Positions 41,793 through 50,898 of a stretch of DNA of 64,000 nt are shown here, one piece after another. Under the pieces are notes generated by a model that did not search any database, was not told the DNA's origin, and saw nothing but the letters and a program-made list of their open reading frames with translations. A program made the translations under genes and the position numbers. Source of the DNA: CAVQRC01 sp963715045. Its GTDB lineage: Bacteria; Planctomycetota; Planctomycetia; Pirellulales; Lacipirellulaceae. The stretch is from NCBI GenBank assembly GCA_963715045.1, contig CAVQRC010000026.1:226207-290206 (forward strand). Direction: 5' to 3'. Position 1 is the first letter of the stretch; the number at the start of each line of letters is the position of its first letter.

Positions 41793-42392
41793 ATGCTGCG
41801 AGAATTACCACGGCTGGGTCGATCGGATCTCTGCCTGCGGGCACTGGCCGACGTCGGCGAAGCGATCCGCGATGGAGACCTGTTGCTGTACCGGCGGCGC
41901 GGGCTGGTCTCCGCGGCAGGTCGCGGAGTCCACTCCCATGCTGCCAAGGCGGCCTGGTGGGAAGGAGATCTGTACTGCGTCGAGATATGCCAATTCCGAG
42001 GCGGTCGGGCCGTCACGTTGCGGAGTCAGGTCGGGCGTTATCCGGGGCGGATCGACGTCTTTGAGACGAATCCCGATAACCGCTGGCCGGACTACGACCG
42101 ACGGCAGGCCGTCCGCATGATGCGGCAGTTGGCCGGCTGCCATTACGGCTATCGCGGCCTGCTGTGGGCCGCGGCCATGCACTTTCCCTGCGTTCGGTGG
42201 TGGGTGCGTCTCGACGACGAAAATGATCCGAGGCAACTCACCCGTCCTCCCTTTTGCAGCCAGGCCTGCTCCATGGCCGATCGACTGGGCGGTGGGGTGG
42301 ATCCGGTACCGCACCTCGCCGACCGGTTCACCGAGCCCGCCGATCTCGCCCGCAGCCCCTTCTATCGCTACCGGTTCACGCTCGCGGCCTGA
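41793..42392 (+). CDS. Putative permuted papain-like (YiiX/NlpC-P60 type) peptidase or amidase
   Basis: A 199-residue cytoplasmic-looking protein. IRDGDLLLYRRRGLVSAAG followed by GVHSHAAKAAWW (His47/His49) resembles the N-terminal GDLIFRR...SHVGI block of permuted NlpC/P60 enzymes such as YiiX, in which the histidine precedes the catalytic cysteine. FCSQACSMADR (Cys155) would then supply the nucleophile in the yCSelv-like position. Tyrosine and tryptophan content is high. The family assignment rests on motif order only, and a phage or mobile-element origin is plausible. It is the first gene of three between two intrinsic terminators. Confidence 0.6.
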   Translation: MLRELPRLGRSDLCLRALADVGEAIRDGDLLLYRRRGLVSAAGRGVHSHAAKAAWWEGDLYCVEICQFRGGRAVTLRSQVGRYPGRIDVFETNPDNRWPDYDRRQAVRMMRQLAGCHYGYRGLLWAAAMHFPCVRWWVRLDDENDPRQLTRPPFCSQACSMADRLGGGVDPVPHLADRFTEPADLARSPFYRYRFTLAA

Positions 42393-42471
42393 TAACGGTC
42401 GCCCGCTTCATGCCGCGGCAACCTGCGGCGCCTCGCGTTTTTATTCTCTTGTCTCAGAGAAGGTTCACCGC

Positions 42472-42663
42472 ATGAAACACGCATCCGGATCGAAACAGCA
42501 ATCGAGCCGTCAACCACTCCCGCGGCCCTCCCGCCGCCCTTGCCAAAGGCGCCTCAAACCCTGCTTCGATGTCATCGTCGAATGCCATGATGAAGATCAG
42601 CAGCAGGCAATCTTCGAGCGGATGACCGCCGAAGGCCATCGGTGTCGACTGCTGTTTCTCTAG
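42472..42663 (+). CDS. Small basic protein with a conserved C-terminal alpha/beta motif
   Basis: A 63-residue protein; GAGAAGG upstream of ATG 42472 supports the start. The N-terminal half is a lysine/arginine/proline-rich tail. The C-terminal half, CFDVIVECHDEDQQQAIFER and MTAEGHRCRLLFL, is a compact beta-alpha-beta motif with the pattern VxVECxxExxQxxxxERxxxEGxxCRxL that I believe recurs in other small planctomycete proteins. Function unknown; the basic tail suggests nucleic-acid contact. It sits between the papain-like gene and the ABC-GNAT gene and is probably translated from the same transcript. Confidence 0.62.
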   Translation: MKHASGSKQQSSRQPLPRPSRRPCQRRLKPCFDVIVECHDEDQQQAIFERMTAEGHRCRLLFL

Positions 42664-42726
42664 AGCGAATTTCAAAGCCACCGATGCCTGACACCACGTT
42701 CTCTTCCTCGCTTCAAGGAGACCTCG

Positions 42727-43830
42727 ATGCCCCCAAGTGAAATTGAAGTCAGTTGTCCCATCCATCGCTCGTTTCGCACCGCGCAGATCGCCGGAATGTT
42801 CGATCTCCCCGAGCAACATGAAGTCACCGAGCGTTTCAGCTATGAGCTACCCTCAGTGAAAGAGCCTTGGCAGATCGGACTGATTGTTGGACCGAGTGGG
42901 TCGGGGAAATCGACCGTGGCCCGCACCGAATTTGGCGACGCGATCGACCACCCAACCGCTTGGCCCGACGATCAGGCCATCATTGACTGCTTTGCAGACC
43001 TGACCTCAAGACAGGCGACCGCACTTCTGACCGCCGTCGGGTTCAGCAGTCCGCCGAGCTGGATCAAGCCTTACTCGGTACTTTCCCGCGGCGAGCAGTT
43101 TCGCTGCGACCTTGCCCGGGCCATTGCCGCCGCTGCCAATCACGAGGATCGACTCGTGGTATTCGACGAGTTCACAAGTGTCGTCGACCGAGACGTCGCG
43201 CGAATCGCGTCCGCCGCCGTCTCCCGACAGATTCGCTGCGGCCACCTCAAGACGCGTTTCGTTGCGGTCACCTGCCATTACGATGTCGCTCGGTGGCTCG
43301 AACCGGACTGGACGCTTGATATGGCGAATGGACAGTTGTCCCGGAGGCGACTTCGGCGACCCCGTCTTGAACTCAGCATCTACCGTGTTGGCCGCGCGCC
43401 GTGGCAGTCCTTTAAGCGGCATCACTATTTGAGCGGCTCACTCGCCAGGGCCGCGCGATGCTACCTCGGGGTATGGGTCGATCCCGTCCGCCAACGCGAG
43501 GTCCCGGTCGCCTTCGCCGCCACGATTCCGATCCTCGGCCAACATCGCCATCGACGATTCACCAGAATCGTCGTCCTTCCCGACTACCAGGGGATCGGGA
43601 TCGGGATGAAATTCACCGCTGGGGTGGCCCGCCTGCATCGCCAGGAAGGACTGCGGATCAGCGTCACCACCAGTCACCCAGCTGTTGTGCAAAGCTGCCT
43701 CGGTTCATCGCAATGGCGACTCTCGCAGGTGAAGCGGCACGGCAGTAGTGCCAGCACCAAGTACCGGGCAAACTACAGAAGTTCAGCTGGCAGGGCCGTC
43801 GCGAGCTTTGAATACGTTGGAAAAAGATGA
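42727..43830 (+). CDS. ABC-type ATPase fused to a GNAT acetyltransferase domain (COG2401-like)
   Basis: A 367-residue protein; AAGGAG lies 6 bases before ATG 42727. The ATPase half has Walker A GPSGSGKST (55-63), ABC signature LSRGEQ (119-124), Walker B LVVFDEF (143-149) and switch His184 in VTCHYD. The C-terminal half is a GNAT fold with the acetyl-CoA pyrophosphate loop VVLPDYQGIGIGMKF (282-296). There are no membrane helices and no cognate permease, so it is a soluble ABC ATPase rather than a transporter. The combination corresponds to COG2401, of unknown role. By analogy with other soluble ABC proteins it may act on nucleic acid or protein complexes, with acetylation as output; this is speculation. 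Confidence 0.82.
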   Translation: MPPSEIEVSCPIHRSFRTAQIAGMFDLPEQHEVTERFSYELPSVKEPWQIGLIVGPSGSGKSTVARTEFGDAIDHPTAWPDDQAIIDCFADLTSRQATALLTAVGFSSPPSWIKPYSVLSRGEQFRCDLARAIAAAANHEDRLVVFDEFTSVVDRDVARIASAAVSRQIRCGHLKTRFVAVTCHYDVARWLEPDWTLDMANGQLSRRRLRRPRLELSIYRVGRAPWQSFKRHHYLSGSLARAARCYLGVWVDPVRQREVPVAFAATIPILGQHRHRRFTRIVVLPDYQGIGIGMKFTAGVARLHRQEGLRISVTTSHPAVVQSCLGSSQWRLSQVKRHGSSASTKYRANYRSSAGRAVASFEYVGKR

Positions 43831-43876
43831 GCATGGCCACTGCGTTCGGACGAAACTACCAGTAGCGACCCAGATT

Positions 43877-43929
43877 GCGGTCGGGACCCGCAGATCCCTT
43901 GTGGACCTCGGGAAACGACCGCTTTTTTT
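43877..43929 (+). terminator. Intrinsic terminator after the ABC-GNAT gene
   Basis: The outer stem GCGGTCG/CGACCGC with inner GACCCG/CTCGGG pairing is followed by seven T residues at 43923-43929, 46 bp downstream of the ABC-GNAT stop codon. Confidence 0.85.
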
Positions 43930-44073
43930 GTCGCAGCACGACTCCTCGATCCCTGCGGCCGACGTGCCTCGCGACATTCGCGGCGGTATCATTGAAGCGG
44001 AGTCTTTGCTAAGTTCCTTCTTTACGCAGATCGCCCGATCGCTCCACCTTGGCTGAAGCCCCGAGTTTCACCG

Positions 44074-44733
44074 ATGGCGTCACCCGAATTTCCTCACTAC
44101 TATTCGCCGCAGGAAGAGATCGCGAACAGCGTGACCCACGGCATCGGTGCGGTGCTGAGCATCGCCGGGTTGGCGGTGCTGGTCGGTTTTGCGGTGGCCT
44201 TCGGCGACGTGTGGCATATCGTCGGCGTCAGCATCTATGGCGCGTCGCTGATTACCTTGTACACGGCCTCGACGCTCTATCACAGCGTCTGGCACAGTTC
44301 CTCAAAGCGGATTTTCCGCTCGTTCGATCACGCCGCGATCTTTCTCTTGATTGCGGGCACTTACACGCCGTTTACGCTGGTGAATCTTCGTGGCCCGTGG
44401 GGCTGGACCTTGCTCGCCATCGTGTGGGCGATTGCCGTGGCAGGGATCGTGTTCAAGTTTGCGGCGCGGCGGAAGTTCGAAACGATCTGCCTGTTTCTAT
44501 ACATCGCGGCAGGATGGGTGGCGTTGATTTGTCTGCCCGTCTTGATCCATGCGGTTCCGCCGGGAGGTCTCGCCTTGCTCCTGGCGGGCGGACTTGCGTA
44601 CACGCTGGGCACGATCTTTTTCGTTCGCACGCAGATGCCTTACCATCATGCCGTGTGGCACTTATTCGTGCTCGCGGGGAGCTTGCTGCACTACTTCGCC
44701 GTGCTGTTCTTCGTGATTCCGCTGGCGGTGTAG
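44074..44733 (+). CDS. Hemolysin III / PAQR-like seven-helix membrane protein
   Basis: A 219-residue protein with seven hydrophobic helices. Family motifs are the N-terminal EEIANSVTHGIGA, STLYHSVWH with FDHAAIFLLIAGTYTP, and the C-terminal PYHHAVWHLFVLAGSLLHY; these histidines and the Ser/Asp are the zinc-site residues of the HlyIII/PAQR hydrolase superfamily. Bacterial members are inner-membrane proteins of uncertain physiological role despite the hemolysin name. It ends 1 bp before the stop codon of the convergent YTV gene. Confidence 0.92.
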   Translation: MASPEFPHYYSPQEEIANSVTHGIGAVLSIAGLAVLVGFAVAFGDVWHIVGVSIYGASLITLYTASTLYHSVWHSSSKRIFRSFDHAAIFLLIAGTYTPFTLVNLRGPWGWTLLAIVWAIAVAGIVFKFAARRKFETICLFLYIAAGWVALICLPVLIHAVPPGGLALLLAGGLAYTLGTIFFVRTQMPYHHAVWHLFVLAGSLLHYFAVLFFVIPLAV

Positions 44734-44734
44734 G

Positions 44735-46081
44735 TTACTCGTCGACAGGCCCGGGCATGGGCGTTTCGCCGGGAGTTGGGCGATCGCCGCTCGAGGTTGC
44801 GTTGTCGTCCTTCGGCTCGGGAGGCGCCGGATCGCTGGGGGGTACCGCGGGGGTCGGCTCGGGCTTTTCAACGCGCTGTGATTCTGGTTTGCGTACCGTC
44901 GCACCACCGCCGGGAGAGGATTCCCCGCTGATGGTCGAGGGAAGCAGAAGATCGCCGCCGGTGCACGGATCGATCGGGATCCGCATCACCACCGTTCGAG
45001 GAACGCGGTAGGTATACGTCACAGGGACTTTTCGCTCGACGACCCGTTGAACTTGAACCGTCGCCTGCTTGGGGACCATCTGGCAGTAGCGGACGGTATA
45101 CGGCTCGACGCGCTCTTCGGTCACCATCTTGCAGGTAGTCACGGGAACTTGCCGCACCCGCTCCTCGGTGACCATTTTGCAGACCCGGACGGGGACCTGC
45201 TGATTCACCCGCTCCACCACCTGCCGACAGGTCTGGACGGGAACCTTGCGGACGATTTCCTGACGCACCATCCGGCACACCTGGTGGGGAACTTGCCGCT
45301 CCTGAACTTCGTCTACGTAGCGGCACACCTGCACGGGTACTTTCTCTACGACTTGTTCGGCAACGTATCGCGTCTCTGGCACTTGTCGCTGCACCGGGTT
45401 GGGTTGCCAGACCTTCGCGACGACTTGACGTGTCGGTTGCGTCGGCACCCACACCAGGCCGCCACGTTGAATACTGGTCATTCCATTCGCATCGACGATC
45501 GGCGTGGCCGGCATCCACCGCAGCCTGACGCGGGGACGCCCCGCGACAATCTGCGTCTGGTCGACCCAGCAACCCTGATCCACAACTTCGCAGCGATACG
45601 TCGTCACGGGACGCATCACGGTGCGGCTCACATCACGGTAAGACGTCTCCGTCACCGGTCGGCGTACCGTATACCGCTCCGTCCGGGTTTGCGTCTCCCA
45701 CACGGGCCGCGAGACGAAATACCGCTCTTCGCGCTCACTCGTCTCCATCACATTGCGGACACGGTCGTAGCTCACGTCCTGCATCTTCGTTTCCCAGACG
45801 GCGCGATTTACCGTGTACTTCTGGTTGACTACCGAAGTCTCCTGGACCGGGCGGGAAACCTGATACCGCCGTTCACGCTGCTCGGTATGCCACTCTGGAA
45901 CGTAACGTGTTACCTGCCGATCTTCCGTCACCTGGTCGCACTCGATGCGGTAGGCCTGAACTTCACGCACGTCATAGACTGTCTGGCACTCGAGACGGTA
46001 GGTCGCACAGCAGTCCTGGCCGACTGCCTGCCAACACCAGGATAGAGCGATTGCAAGGGCCACGAGGGAGGAGCGAACCAT
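44735..46081 (-). CDS. YTV-repeat cell-wall type protein
   Basis: A 448-residue exported protein starting at the ATG complementary to 46079-46081, with signal peptide SSLVALAIALSWCWQAVGQ and Cys-rich mature start DCCATYRLECQTVY. The body consists of many short repeats of the type (Y/R)xVxRPVxET and VPVxxCxMVxEE (for example RERRYQVSRPVQETS, TERYTVRRPVTETSYR, RQVPVTTCKMVTEER), spaced roughly 20-25 residues apart. This fits the planctomycete YTV domain, proposed as a building block of the proteinaceous or cysteine-containing wall. The C terminus (about 400-448) is a proline-rich acidic tail. It probably forms disulfide-linked extracellular fibres. Confidence 0.82.
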   Translation of the reverse strand: MVRSSLVALAIALSWCWQAVGQDCCATYRLECQTVYDVREVQAYRIECDQVTEDRQVTRYVPEWHTEQRERRYQVSRPVQETSVVNQKYTVNRAVWETKMQDVSYDRVRNVMETSEREERYFVSRPVWETQTRTERYTVRRPVTETSYRDVSRTVMRPVTTYRCEVVDQGCWVDQTQIVAGRPRVRLRWMPATPIVDANGMTSIQRGGLVWVPTQPTRQVVAKVWQPNPVQRQVPETRYVAEQVVEKVPVQVCRYVDEVQERQVPHQVCRMVRQEIVRKVPVQTCRQVVERVNQQVPVRVCKMVTEERVRQVPVTTCKMVTEERVEPYTVRYCQMVPKQATVQVQRVVERKVPVTYTYRVPRTVVMRIPIDPCTGGDLLLPSTISGESSPGGGATVRKPESQRVEKPEPTPAVPPSDPAPPEPKDDNATSSGDRPTPGETPMPGPVDE

Positions 46082-46354
46082 GGTCTTTTTCAAACCGGAA
46101 TCTTGGTCTAAAGAATAGTGGGAGCGGAACGCGGTATACGAGTCTTGCGGACAAAATGCCACTCGGCAAACTGTTTATTTTGACAGTGTCGTGCTAGCAA
46201 ACGACAAACCGCAACGATGACAACGCGTTACGTGTGGCGAAAAAAGTTCAAGTTCGAAGCACTCGCTGTCGGTTGATCTCGACACGCGAATCACCGCTGG
46301 CGAGCGGGTACGCGGCAGCCCTTGCCTAATCGTTGCAACCGCACCTGAGCTGAG

Positions 46355-47455
46355 TCACTGCTGGAGCGCGTCGAGTGTCATGCGGACTTGCGTGCGAAGT
46401 TGCAGATCGACGTAGTGCTCTTGAAGGTCGCTGTCGGATGCCTGCCGGAGAGCTTCCAGAACTTCGATCACCGGCGACAGGTCGATGTCGGTCGAGTGTT
46501 CCCGGAGTTGCCGCGCTGCCTGCAATCCGTTGACGATCAGCCGGCCCCGTTTGCCATACCGGTATTCCTCGGGAAGATATCCTTCCTCCTGCGGATTGGT
46601 CCGGATTGCGACAGATTCTTCGTAGTCGAGCATCTCAACAATGGTCTCCAATCCAGTGGCATCGCCACGAACGGCCAACTGCGTGGCCGCGTTGTAGCGG
46701 GCTTCCGGATAGAGATCGTCGACCATCTCCCGCAGCCGCTCGAGGGCTGCCGGCGTTGCGAGCGCTGCCAGTGCAAACGTCGTGTCGCTCCGCACGGTTG
46801 GATCCGCGTCGCGGGAATACGCCAGCAGTGCTTCTTCCAGCTCCGCGTACTGCGGATACTCGGCCTTCCAGCCGGGCTGCTTCGCTCCCAGATTCTCGGC
46901 GAGCGTCGCGATCGCTTGAATGGCTGCCCGGCACACGGCCCGCTCGTCCTCGTTGCGACGCGTGGCTGCCACCTGAAGCAGCGTCGCGAGCGGAGTGTCA
47001 ACCTCGAAGTGTCCTAACGCCCGGCACAGGAAGAAGCGGAAAGACACTTCCTGCTCCGCGTCTTCGCCACGGGGTGGGCCGCTCTCGACGGCCCGCTCCA
47101 GGATGCCCGCCAGCTGAGTCGCGGCGTTTTCGTTCTGTTTGAACGACTCATAAGTTGCCCCACTGCTACGCAACACGTCCGTCAGTTCCTGGGCCTTCTG
47201 CCACCGCGTCGTACTGGGCCCTTCCAGACCCTTGATGAGTTCCTCCGGATCGTTCTTGCGAAACACGACGCTGCTGATCAGCAACCAGAGCATTACGATC
47301 ACGAACACGATCACGCCGGGGACGACGAACAGCTGCACCAGAAAGCGGGCGCTGGGGGGTTCGACTGGCGGGAGCAGATCGTCCGAGGCAAGCGAGCGGG
47401 GCCGGTCTCCCTCGTCAGCGGCGGGGGGAGAATCTTGAGGGCTGGATGGCGACAT
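46355..47455 (-). CDS. HEAT-repeat protein with one N-terminal membrane helix
   Basis: A 366-residue protein. The N-terminal 35 residues are proline/serine-rich, followed by a membrane helix (LFVVPGVIVFVIVMLWLLIS, about 42-65) and then helical repeats: AIQAIATLAENLGAK, VRSDTTFALAALATPAALER, EARYNAATQLAVRGDATGLE, recognisable as HEAT/armadillo-like units. Probably an inner-membrane scaffold with an extracytoplasmic or cytoplasmic repeat domain. The start complementary to 47453-47455 is the last ATG before the conserved part; the frame remains open to 47617. It is divergent from the lipoate ligase gene with 182 bp between them. Function unknown. Confidence 0.8.
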   Translation of the reverse strand: MSPSSPQDSPPAADEGDRPRSLASDDLLPPVEPPSARFLVQLFVVPGVIVFVIVMLWLLISSVVFRKNDPEELIKGLEGPSTTRWQKAQELTDVLRSSGATYESFKQNENAATQLAGILERAVESGPPRGEDAEQEVSFRFFLCRALGHFEVDTPLATLLQVAATRRNEDERAVCRAAIQAIATLAENLGAKQPGWKAEYPQYAELEEALLAYSRDADPTVRSDTTFALAALATPAALERLREMVDDLYPEARYNAATQLAVRGDATGLETIVEMLDYEESVAIRTNPQEEGYLPEEYRYGKRGRLIVNGLQAARQLREHSTDIDLSPVIEVLEALRQASDSDLQEHYVDLQLRTQVRMTLDALQQ

Positions 47456-47637
47456 GAGCGAGCGAGGCCGGGAGCGGTGGATGGAGTCCGATCGGAGAAT
47501 TCTGCAGAATAGCAGAACCGCAGTCCAAGCCCTACGATCACGATTCGCCCCTGCGAGCCCGGCGGCAACAGTGGCGGCCGCGGGGGGACGGATTCCCGGC
47601 TTGCCTAGTCCTTCCACCCCGCGTTTACCTCCCGGCC

Positions 47638-48408
47638 ATGCACGCCCTGTTGGATCAGACCTTCCCCGCGGCGGTCATGAACATCGCTGCCGATGAGGCG
47701 CTACTCGACTGGTGCGAGGCGTCCGGCCGGAAGACGGCAGTTGTCCGCATCTGGGAACCAGCCCGTCCGTTGGTCGTCCTCGGTCGGGCCTCGCAGGTAG
47801 CCCAGGAGGTCAATCTGGCCGCCTGCGGAGCACGAGGAGTGCCGATTCTCCGCCGCAGCAGCGGCGGAGCGACGATCGTCGCCGGACCGGGATGCCTGAT
47901 GTACGCTATCGTGCTCAGTCTCGAGACCAACCCCGAGCTGCGGCTCGTCGACCAGGCTCATGCCTGGGTACTCAGCCGGCTCGTCGCCGCTCTCTCCCAC
48001 CACCTGCCGACGATCGCCCGCTCAGGTACCAGTGATCTGAGCTTCCTGGTCTCTCCTGGATCCGAACCGGCCCTCGATCCGCGACTCACTCGCCGCCGCA
48101 AGTTCTCTGGCAACAGTCTGCGTCTCAAACGCACGCATCTGCTGTACCACGGCACGCTGCTTTATCGATACGACCTCGACTTGATGACCCAGTTGCTGCG
48201 TCATCCACCTCGCGAACCCGATTATCGGCAGGGCCGCGAACATACCCACTTCGTTGCCAATCTTCCCCTGCGGCGACAACCACTGCGGGATGCCGTTGAG
48301 AACGCCTTCGCGGTGACCGAACGCCTCGGCAACTGGCCCGAGACCTCTCGTATCGATACTCTCGTCGCAGAACGCTATGCCGATGATGCGTGGACCTACT
48401 GCCGCTGA
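47638..48408 (+). CDS. Lipoate-protein ligase A family protein
   Basis: A 256-residue protein of the BPL/LplA/LipB fold: NIAADEALLDWCE, the arginine-glycine loop ILRRSSGGATIVAGPGCLMY, and the catalytic lysine segment RRRKFSGNSLRLKRTHLLYH followed by HGTLLYRYDL. LplA attaches lipoate (or octanoate in LipM-type members) to E2 subunits and GcvH. The protein lacks the C-terminal accessory domain of E. coli LplA, consistent with the shorter LplA/LipM/LipL group. No lipA or dehydrogenase genes adjoin it, so the exact activity is open. Confidence 0.86.
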   Translation: MHALLDQTFPAAVMNIAADEALLDWCEASGRKTAVVRIWEPARPLVVLGRASQVAQEVNLAACGARGVPILRRSSGGATIVAGPGCLMYAIVLSLETNPELRLVDQAHAWVLSRLVAALSHHLPTIARSGTSDLSFLVSPGSEPALDPRLTRRRKFSGNSLRLKRTHLLYHGTLLYRYDLDLMTQLLRHPPREPDYRQGREHTHFVANLPLRRQPLRDAVENAFAVTERLGNWPETSRIDTLVAERYADDAWTYCR

Positions 48409-48594
48409 TGGTCGTAGCGCCCCTGCCGCAGGTGCCGTCGAGGACGGTTATCCGTTGTCGCACGAGAACTTCGATCACGCCGATCCGCCGTCTTGATTTA
48501 GGAGCTATGCTTGGATGCATCGTCTGCCAGATGTGCGAAGACTCATAAACGCCCGATCGACTGGGCCATTCCTGGCGCGACGAGAATTCCACCT

Positions 48595-49809
48595 ATGGCA
48601 ATTTCCGAACAACAGGCCCTTCACGAGCAGCAACTGCGCGCCGAAGGCGATCGAGACGAATCGCGATTTCTCTGTGACGTGACACGGAAGCTCGAAGAAG
48701 TTGAGCTGTCCGACGATCTCGAGAAGATCGCACCCGGAATCGTCACCTCCTTGCAACAGTCCATCAACGCCGAATCAGTCGTCTTACTTACCAAGGGCGA
48801 TTGCCGCGTCGCGGATCTGCCGCAGTTCCACCTCACGGCCTGGGCCGGGGCAGAGGCTCTCTCCGAACAAGTCGTGATCGCGATTGCCGATCGCTATGCG
48901 GCGCAGCTCAACGGCGCGCCGATCATCAAGACCTATATCGCCGACGGAGATCACGATTGCTTTCCCGGAGTGACGACGTTCATCATGGCACCACTGGGCA
49001 GCCCGCTGCGCCGCTTCGGCTGGTTGCTGGCTATCAATCGCCGCACGGTCGAAACGGGCGGACAGGATTGGTTGCCGCGAGAGCACGCCGAGTTCGGTGA
49101 AGATGACGTCCGCCTGGTAGCCTCGGCCGCTGCGATCCTCGCCAGCCACGGCCGTCATTTCGCCCTCTTTCATGATCTGCAACAACTCGTGGTGAGCGTG
49201 TTGCATACGCTCGTGACCGCCATCGAGGCCAAAGACCCCTATACTTGCGGTCACAGCGAGCGGGTTGCCTTGTTCGGTCGGGCCCTGGCACAAGCCGTCG
49301 GCTACGACCGGAGCGGTTGCGACCGAATCTATCTCGCGGGTCTGCTGCACGACATCGGCAAGATTGGCATCAGCGACTCCACGCTCCGTAAGGCGGGACC
49401 GCTGACGCCCGAAGAGTTCGCCGAAGTCAAACGGCACCCCGACCTGGGATGGTGCATTCTTCAGGACCTGGGTCAGCTACGCCACGTGCTGCCCGCCGTC
49501 GTCCACCATCACGAACGGGTTGATGGGCAGGGCTATCCGGATGGATTGACCGGTGACACGATTCCGCTTGACGGCCGCGTGCTTGCGGTCGCCGACGCCT
49601 TCGATGCGATGACCAGTGATCGACCCTACCGGGACGGAATGCCGATTGAGAAAGCCTGCCAGATTCTCCACGACGGGGCCGGCACGCAATGGGACGCGGA
49701 CCTCGTAAAGGTGTTTCGCCACATCCTGCCCGAGATTCTTCGGCTGAAGCAATCCTATCAGCAGGAAGTGCCGATCGTTCGGTCCGGCCCTGTCCTCGAG
49801 TACGAGTAG
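48595..49809 (+). CDS. HD-GYP domain protein with N-terminal GAF-like sensor
   Basis: A 404-residue response protein. The N-terminal ~180 residues resemble a GAF domain (IAPGIVTSLQQSINAESVVL, FIMAPLGSPLRRFGWLLAIN). The C-terminal part is a complete HD-GYP: HSERVALFGRALAQAVG, the metal-binding LLHDIGKIGI, and HHHERVDGQGYPDGLTGDTI, which retains the HHExxDGxGYP signature, so cyclic-di-GMP phosphodiesterase activity is expected. There is no receiver domain. The start is uncertain: an in-frame TTG at 48511, 6 bases after AGGAG, would add 28 residues, whereas the ATG at 48595 has no clear ribosome site. Confidence 0.87.
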   Translation: MAISEQQALHEQQLRAEGDRDESRFLCDVTRKLEEVELSDDLEKIAPGIVTSLQQSINAESVVLLTKGDCRVADLPQFHLTAWAGAEALSEQVVIAIADRYAAQLNGAPIIKTYIADGDHDCFPGVTTFIMAPLGSPLRRFGWLLAINRRTVETGGQDWLPREHAEFGEDDVRLVASAAAILASHGRHFALFHDLQQLVVSVLHTLVTAIEAKDPYTCGHSERVALFGRALAQAVGYDRSGCDRIYLAGLLHDIGKIGISDSTLRKAGPLTPEEFAEVKRHPDLGWCILQDLGQLRHVLPAVVHHHERVDGQGYPDGLTGDTIPLDGRVLAVADAFDAMTSDRPYRDGMPIEKACQILHDGAGTQWDADLVKVFRHILPEILRLKQSYQQEVPIVRSGPVLEYE

Positions 49810-50009
49810 TCCAGACGTGATTCAGCCATGGGCGACCCCCGTTTGACCAATCCTGTGAAATCGATTAGCCTCCTCCCCCGCCTTCGCTGCATTCACCAGA
49901 TCGCCTTTCAAAACCCGGTGTCAGGCCTCCCACGGCCGAAAAACAGGGTGGTAAGAACACGTCTTGCAACGCCTCTTCATCCTCCTCACCCGAACGCATC
50001 CCTGTAGCC

Positions 50010-50582
50010 GTGGATCGACGCCATCTCCTTTCGTTGCTTGAGATTTACTTGAGCGTATTTCCACAAGAAGAAACCGTCGTAGAGCGAATCCGCACGCTGA
50101 TCGAGCAGCGGGCCGATTGTTTCGATCGAGATTGTCTGCCGGGGCACATCACTGCCAGCGGCTGGGTGCTTTCGGAGGACCGGCAGAGGTGCTTGCTGGT
50201 CCACCACCGTAAACTGAAGAAGTGGCTTCAACCGGGCGGGCATGCGGACGGAAACTGGGATCCGCTGGACGTCGCGGTCCGGGAGATTGAGGAAGAGACG
50301 GGACTCGAACATTTGCAGGTCCTGTCGATCGATGGCTGTCAGATCCCGTTGGACGTCGATGTGCACGCGATTCCCGCCCGCTTGGATGCCGGTGGAAGGG
50401 TGCTCCAAGACTCGCACTGGCATTTCGACATTCGGTTCCTGTTCTGGTCACCTGTCCCGCAGAGGCTCCAAACGAGTTCTGAATCCCATGCCGTGCGATG
50501 GATGAAGCCGCGCGAAATCTCCGACCTCACCTCGGAATGGAGTGTCGCCCGGATGCTCGAGAAGGCGTCGGGTTGGATGTGA
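50010..50582 (+). CDS. NUDIX hydrolase
   Basis: A 190-residue protein starting at GTG 50010. The Nudix box is GGHADGNWDPLDVAVREIEE followed by ETGL: the REUXEEXGU half is intact, but the first glutamate of the GX5E half is Trp. This GGHxDG variant is known in a Nudix subfamily, so the enzyme may still be active. LLVHHRKLKKWLQPGGHADG places the beta-strand and entry of the box correctly. The likely substrate is a nucleoside diphosphate derivative; it cannot be specified. It is isolated, with 200 bp upstream and 316 bp downstream of non-coding sequence. Confidence 0.87.
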   Translation: MDRRHLLSLLEIYLSVFPQEETVVERIRTLIEQRADCFDRDCLPGHITASGWVLSEDRQRCLLVHHRKLKKWLQPGGHADGNWDPLDVAVREIEEETGLEHLQVLSIDGCQIPLDVDVHAIPARLDAGGRVLQDSHWHFDIRFLFWSPVPQRLQTSSESHAVRWMKPREISDLTSEWSVARMLEKASGWM

Positions 50583-50898
50583 TGAAACCCGCCAAAACAC
50601 TCGGGAAGTGGAATGTTGGCTCATGGAGGTCCGTTGGAGTTGTTTTGGCTGCGATGTAAGTTGTTTGTAGTAAATAGTTTAGGAGTGTTTCTGCGGTTTC
50701 TGAGGAGCGAACTCAGTTGGCGACTGCGATCAGGACGCCCTTTGTCGGGGCCTGTCGGAGAGGTTAGAATGCCTCGCTTTCAAGCGCCCGGCTTTCCGCA
50801 GGGGCGTTGATGCCCCTGTCAGGGGGGCCGCCAACCACGTCGGCGTTCTGGAGCCGTTTCAGCCGGTATCAAGGCCCGCCCCCGGGCGGGAGAATTTG
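50583..50898. other. Intergenic region upstream of the hibernation factor, with a hairpin
   Basis: 316 bp, no gene. A perfect stem CAGGGGC/GCCCCTG with a six-base loop sits at 50799-50818 without a T-run, and TTAGAAT at 50764-50770 may be a -10 element. It probably contains the promoter of the hpf-pts cluster. Confidence 0.45.

Noticed and set aside
44049..45011. A 320-codon + frame overlapping hemolysin III and the YTV gene
   Set aside because: It lies in another frame of the HlyIII gene and antisense to the YTV gene, and has Arg/Gly-rich composition without motifs.
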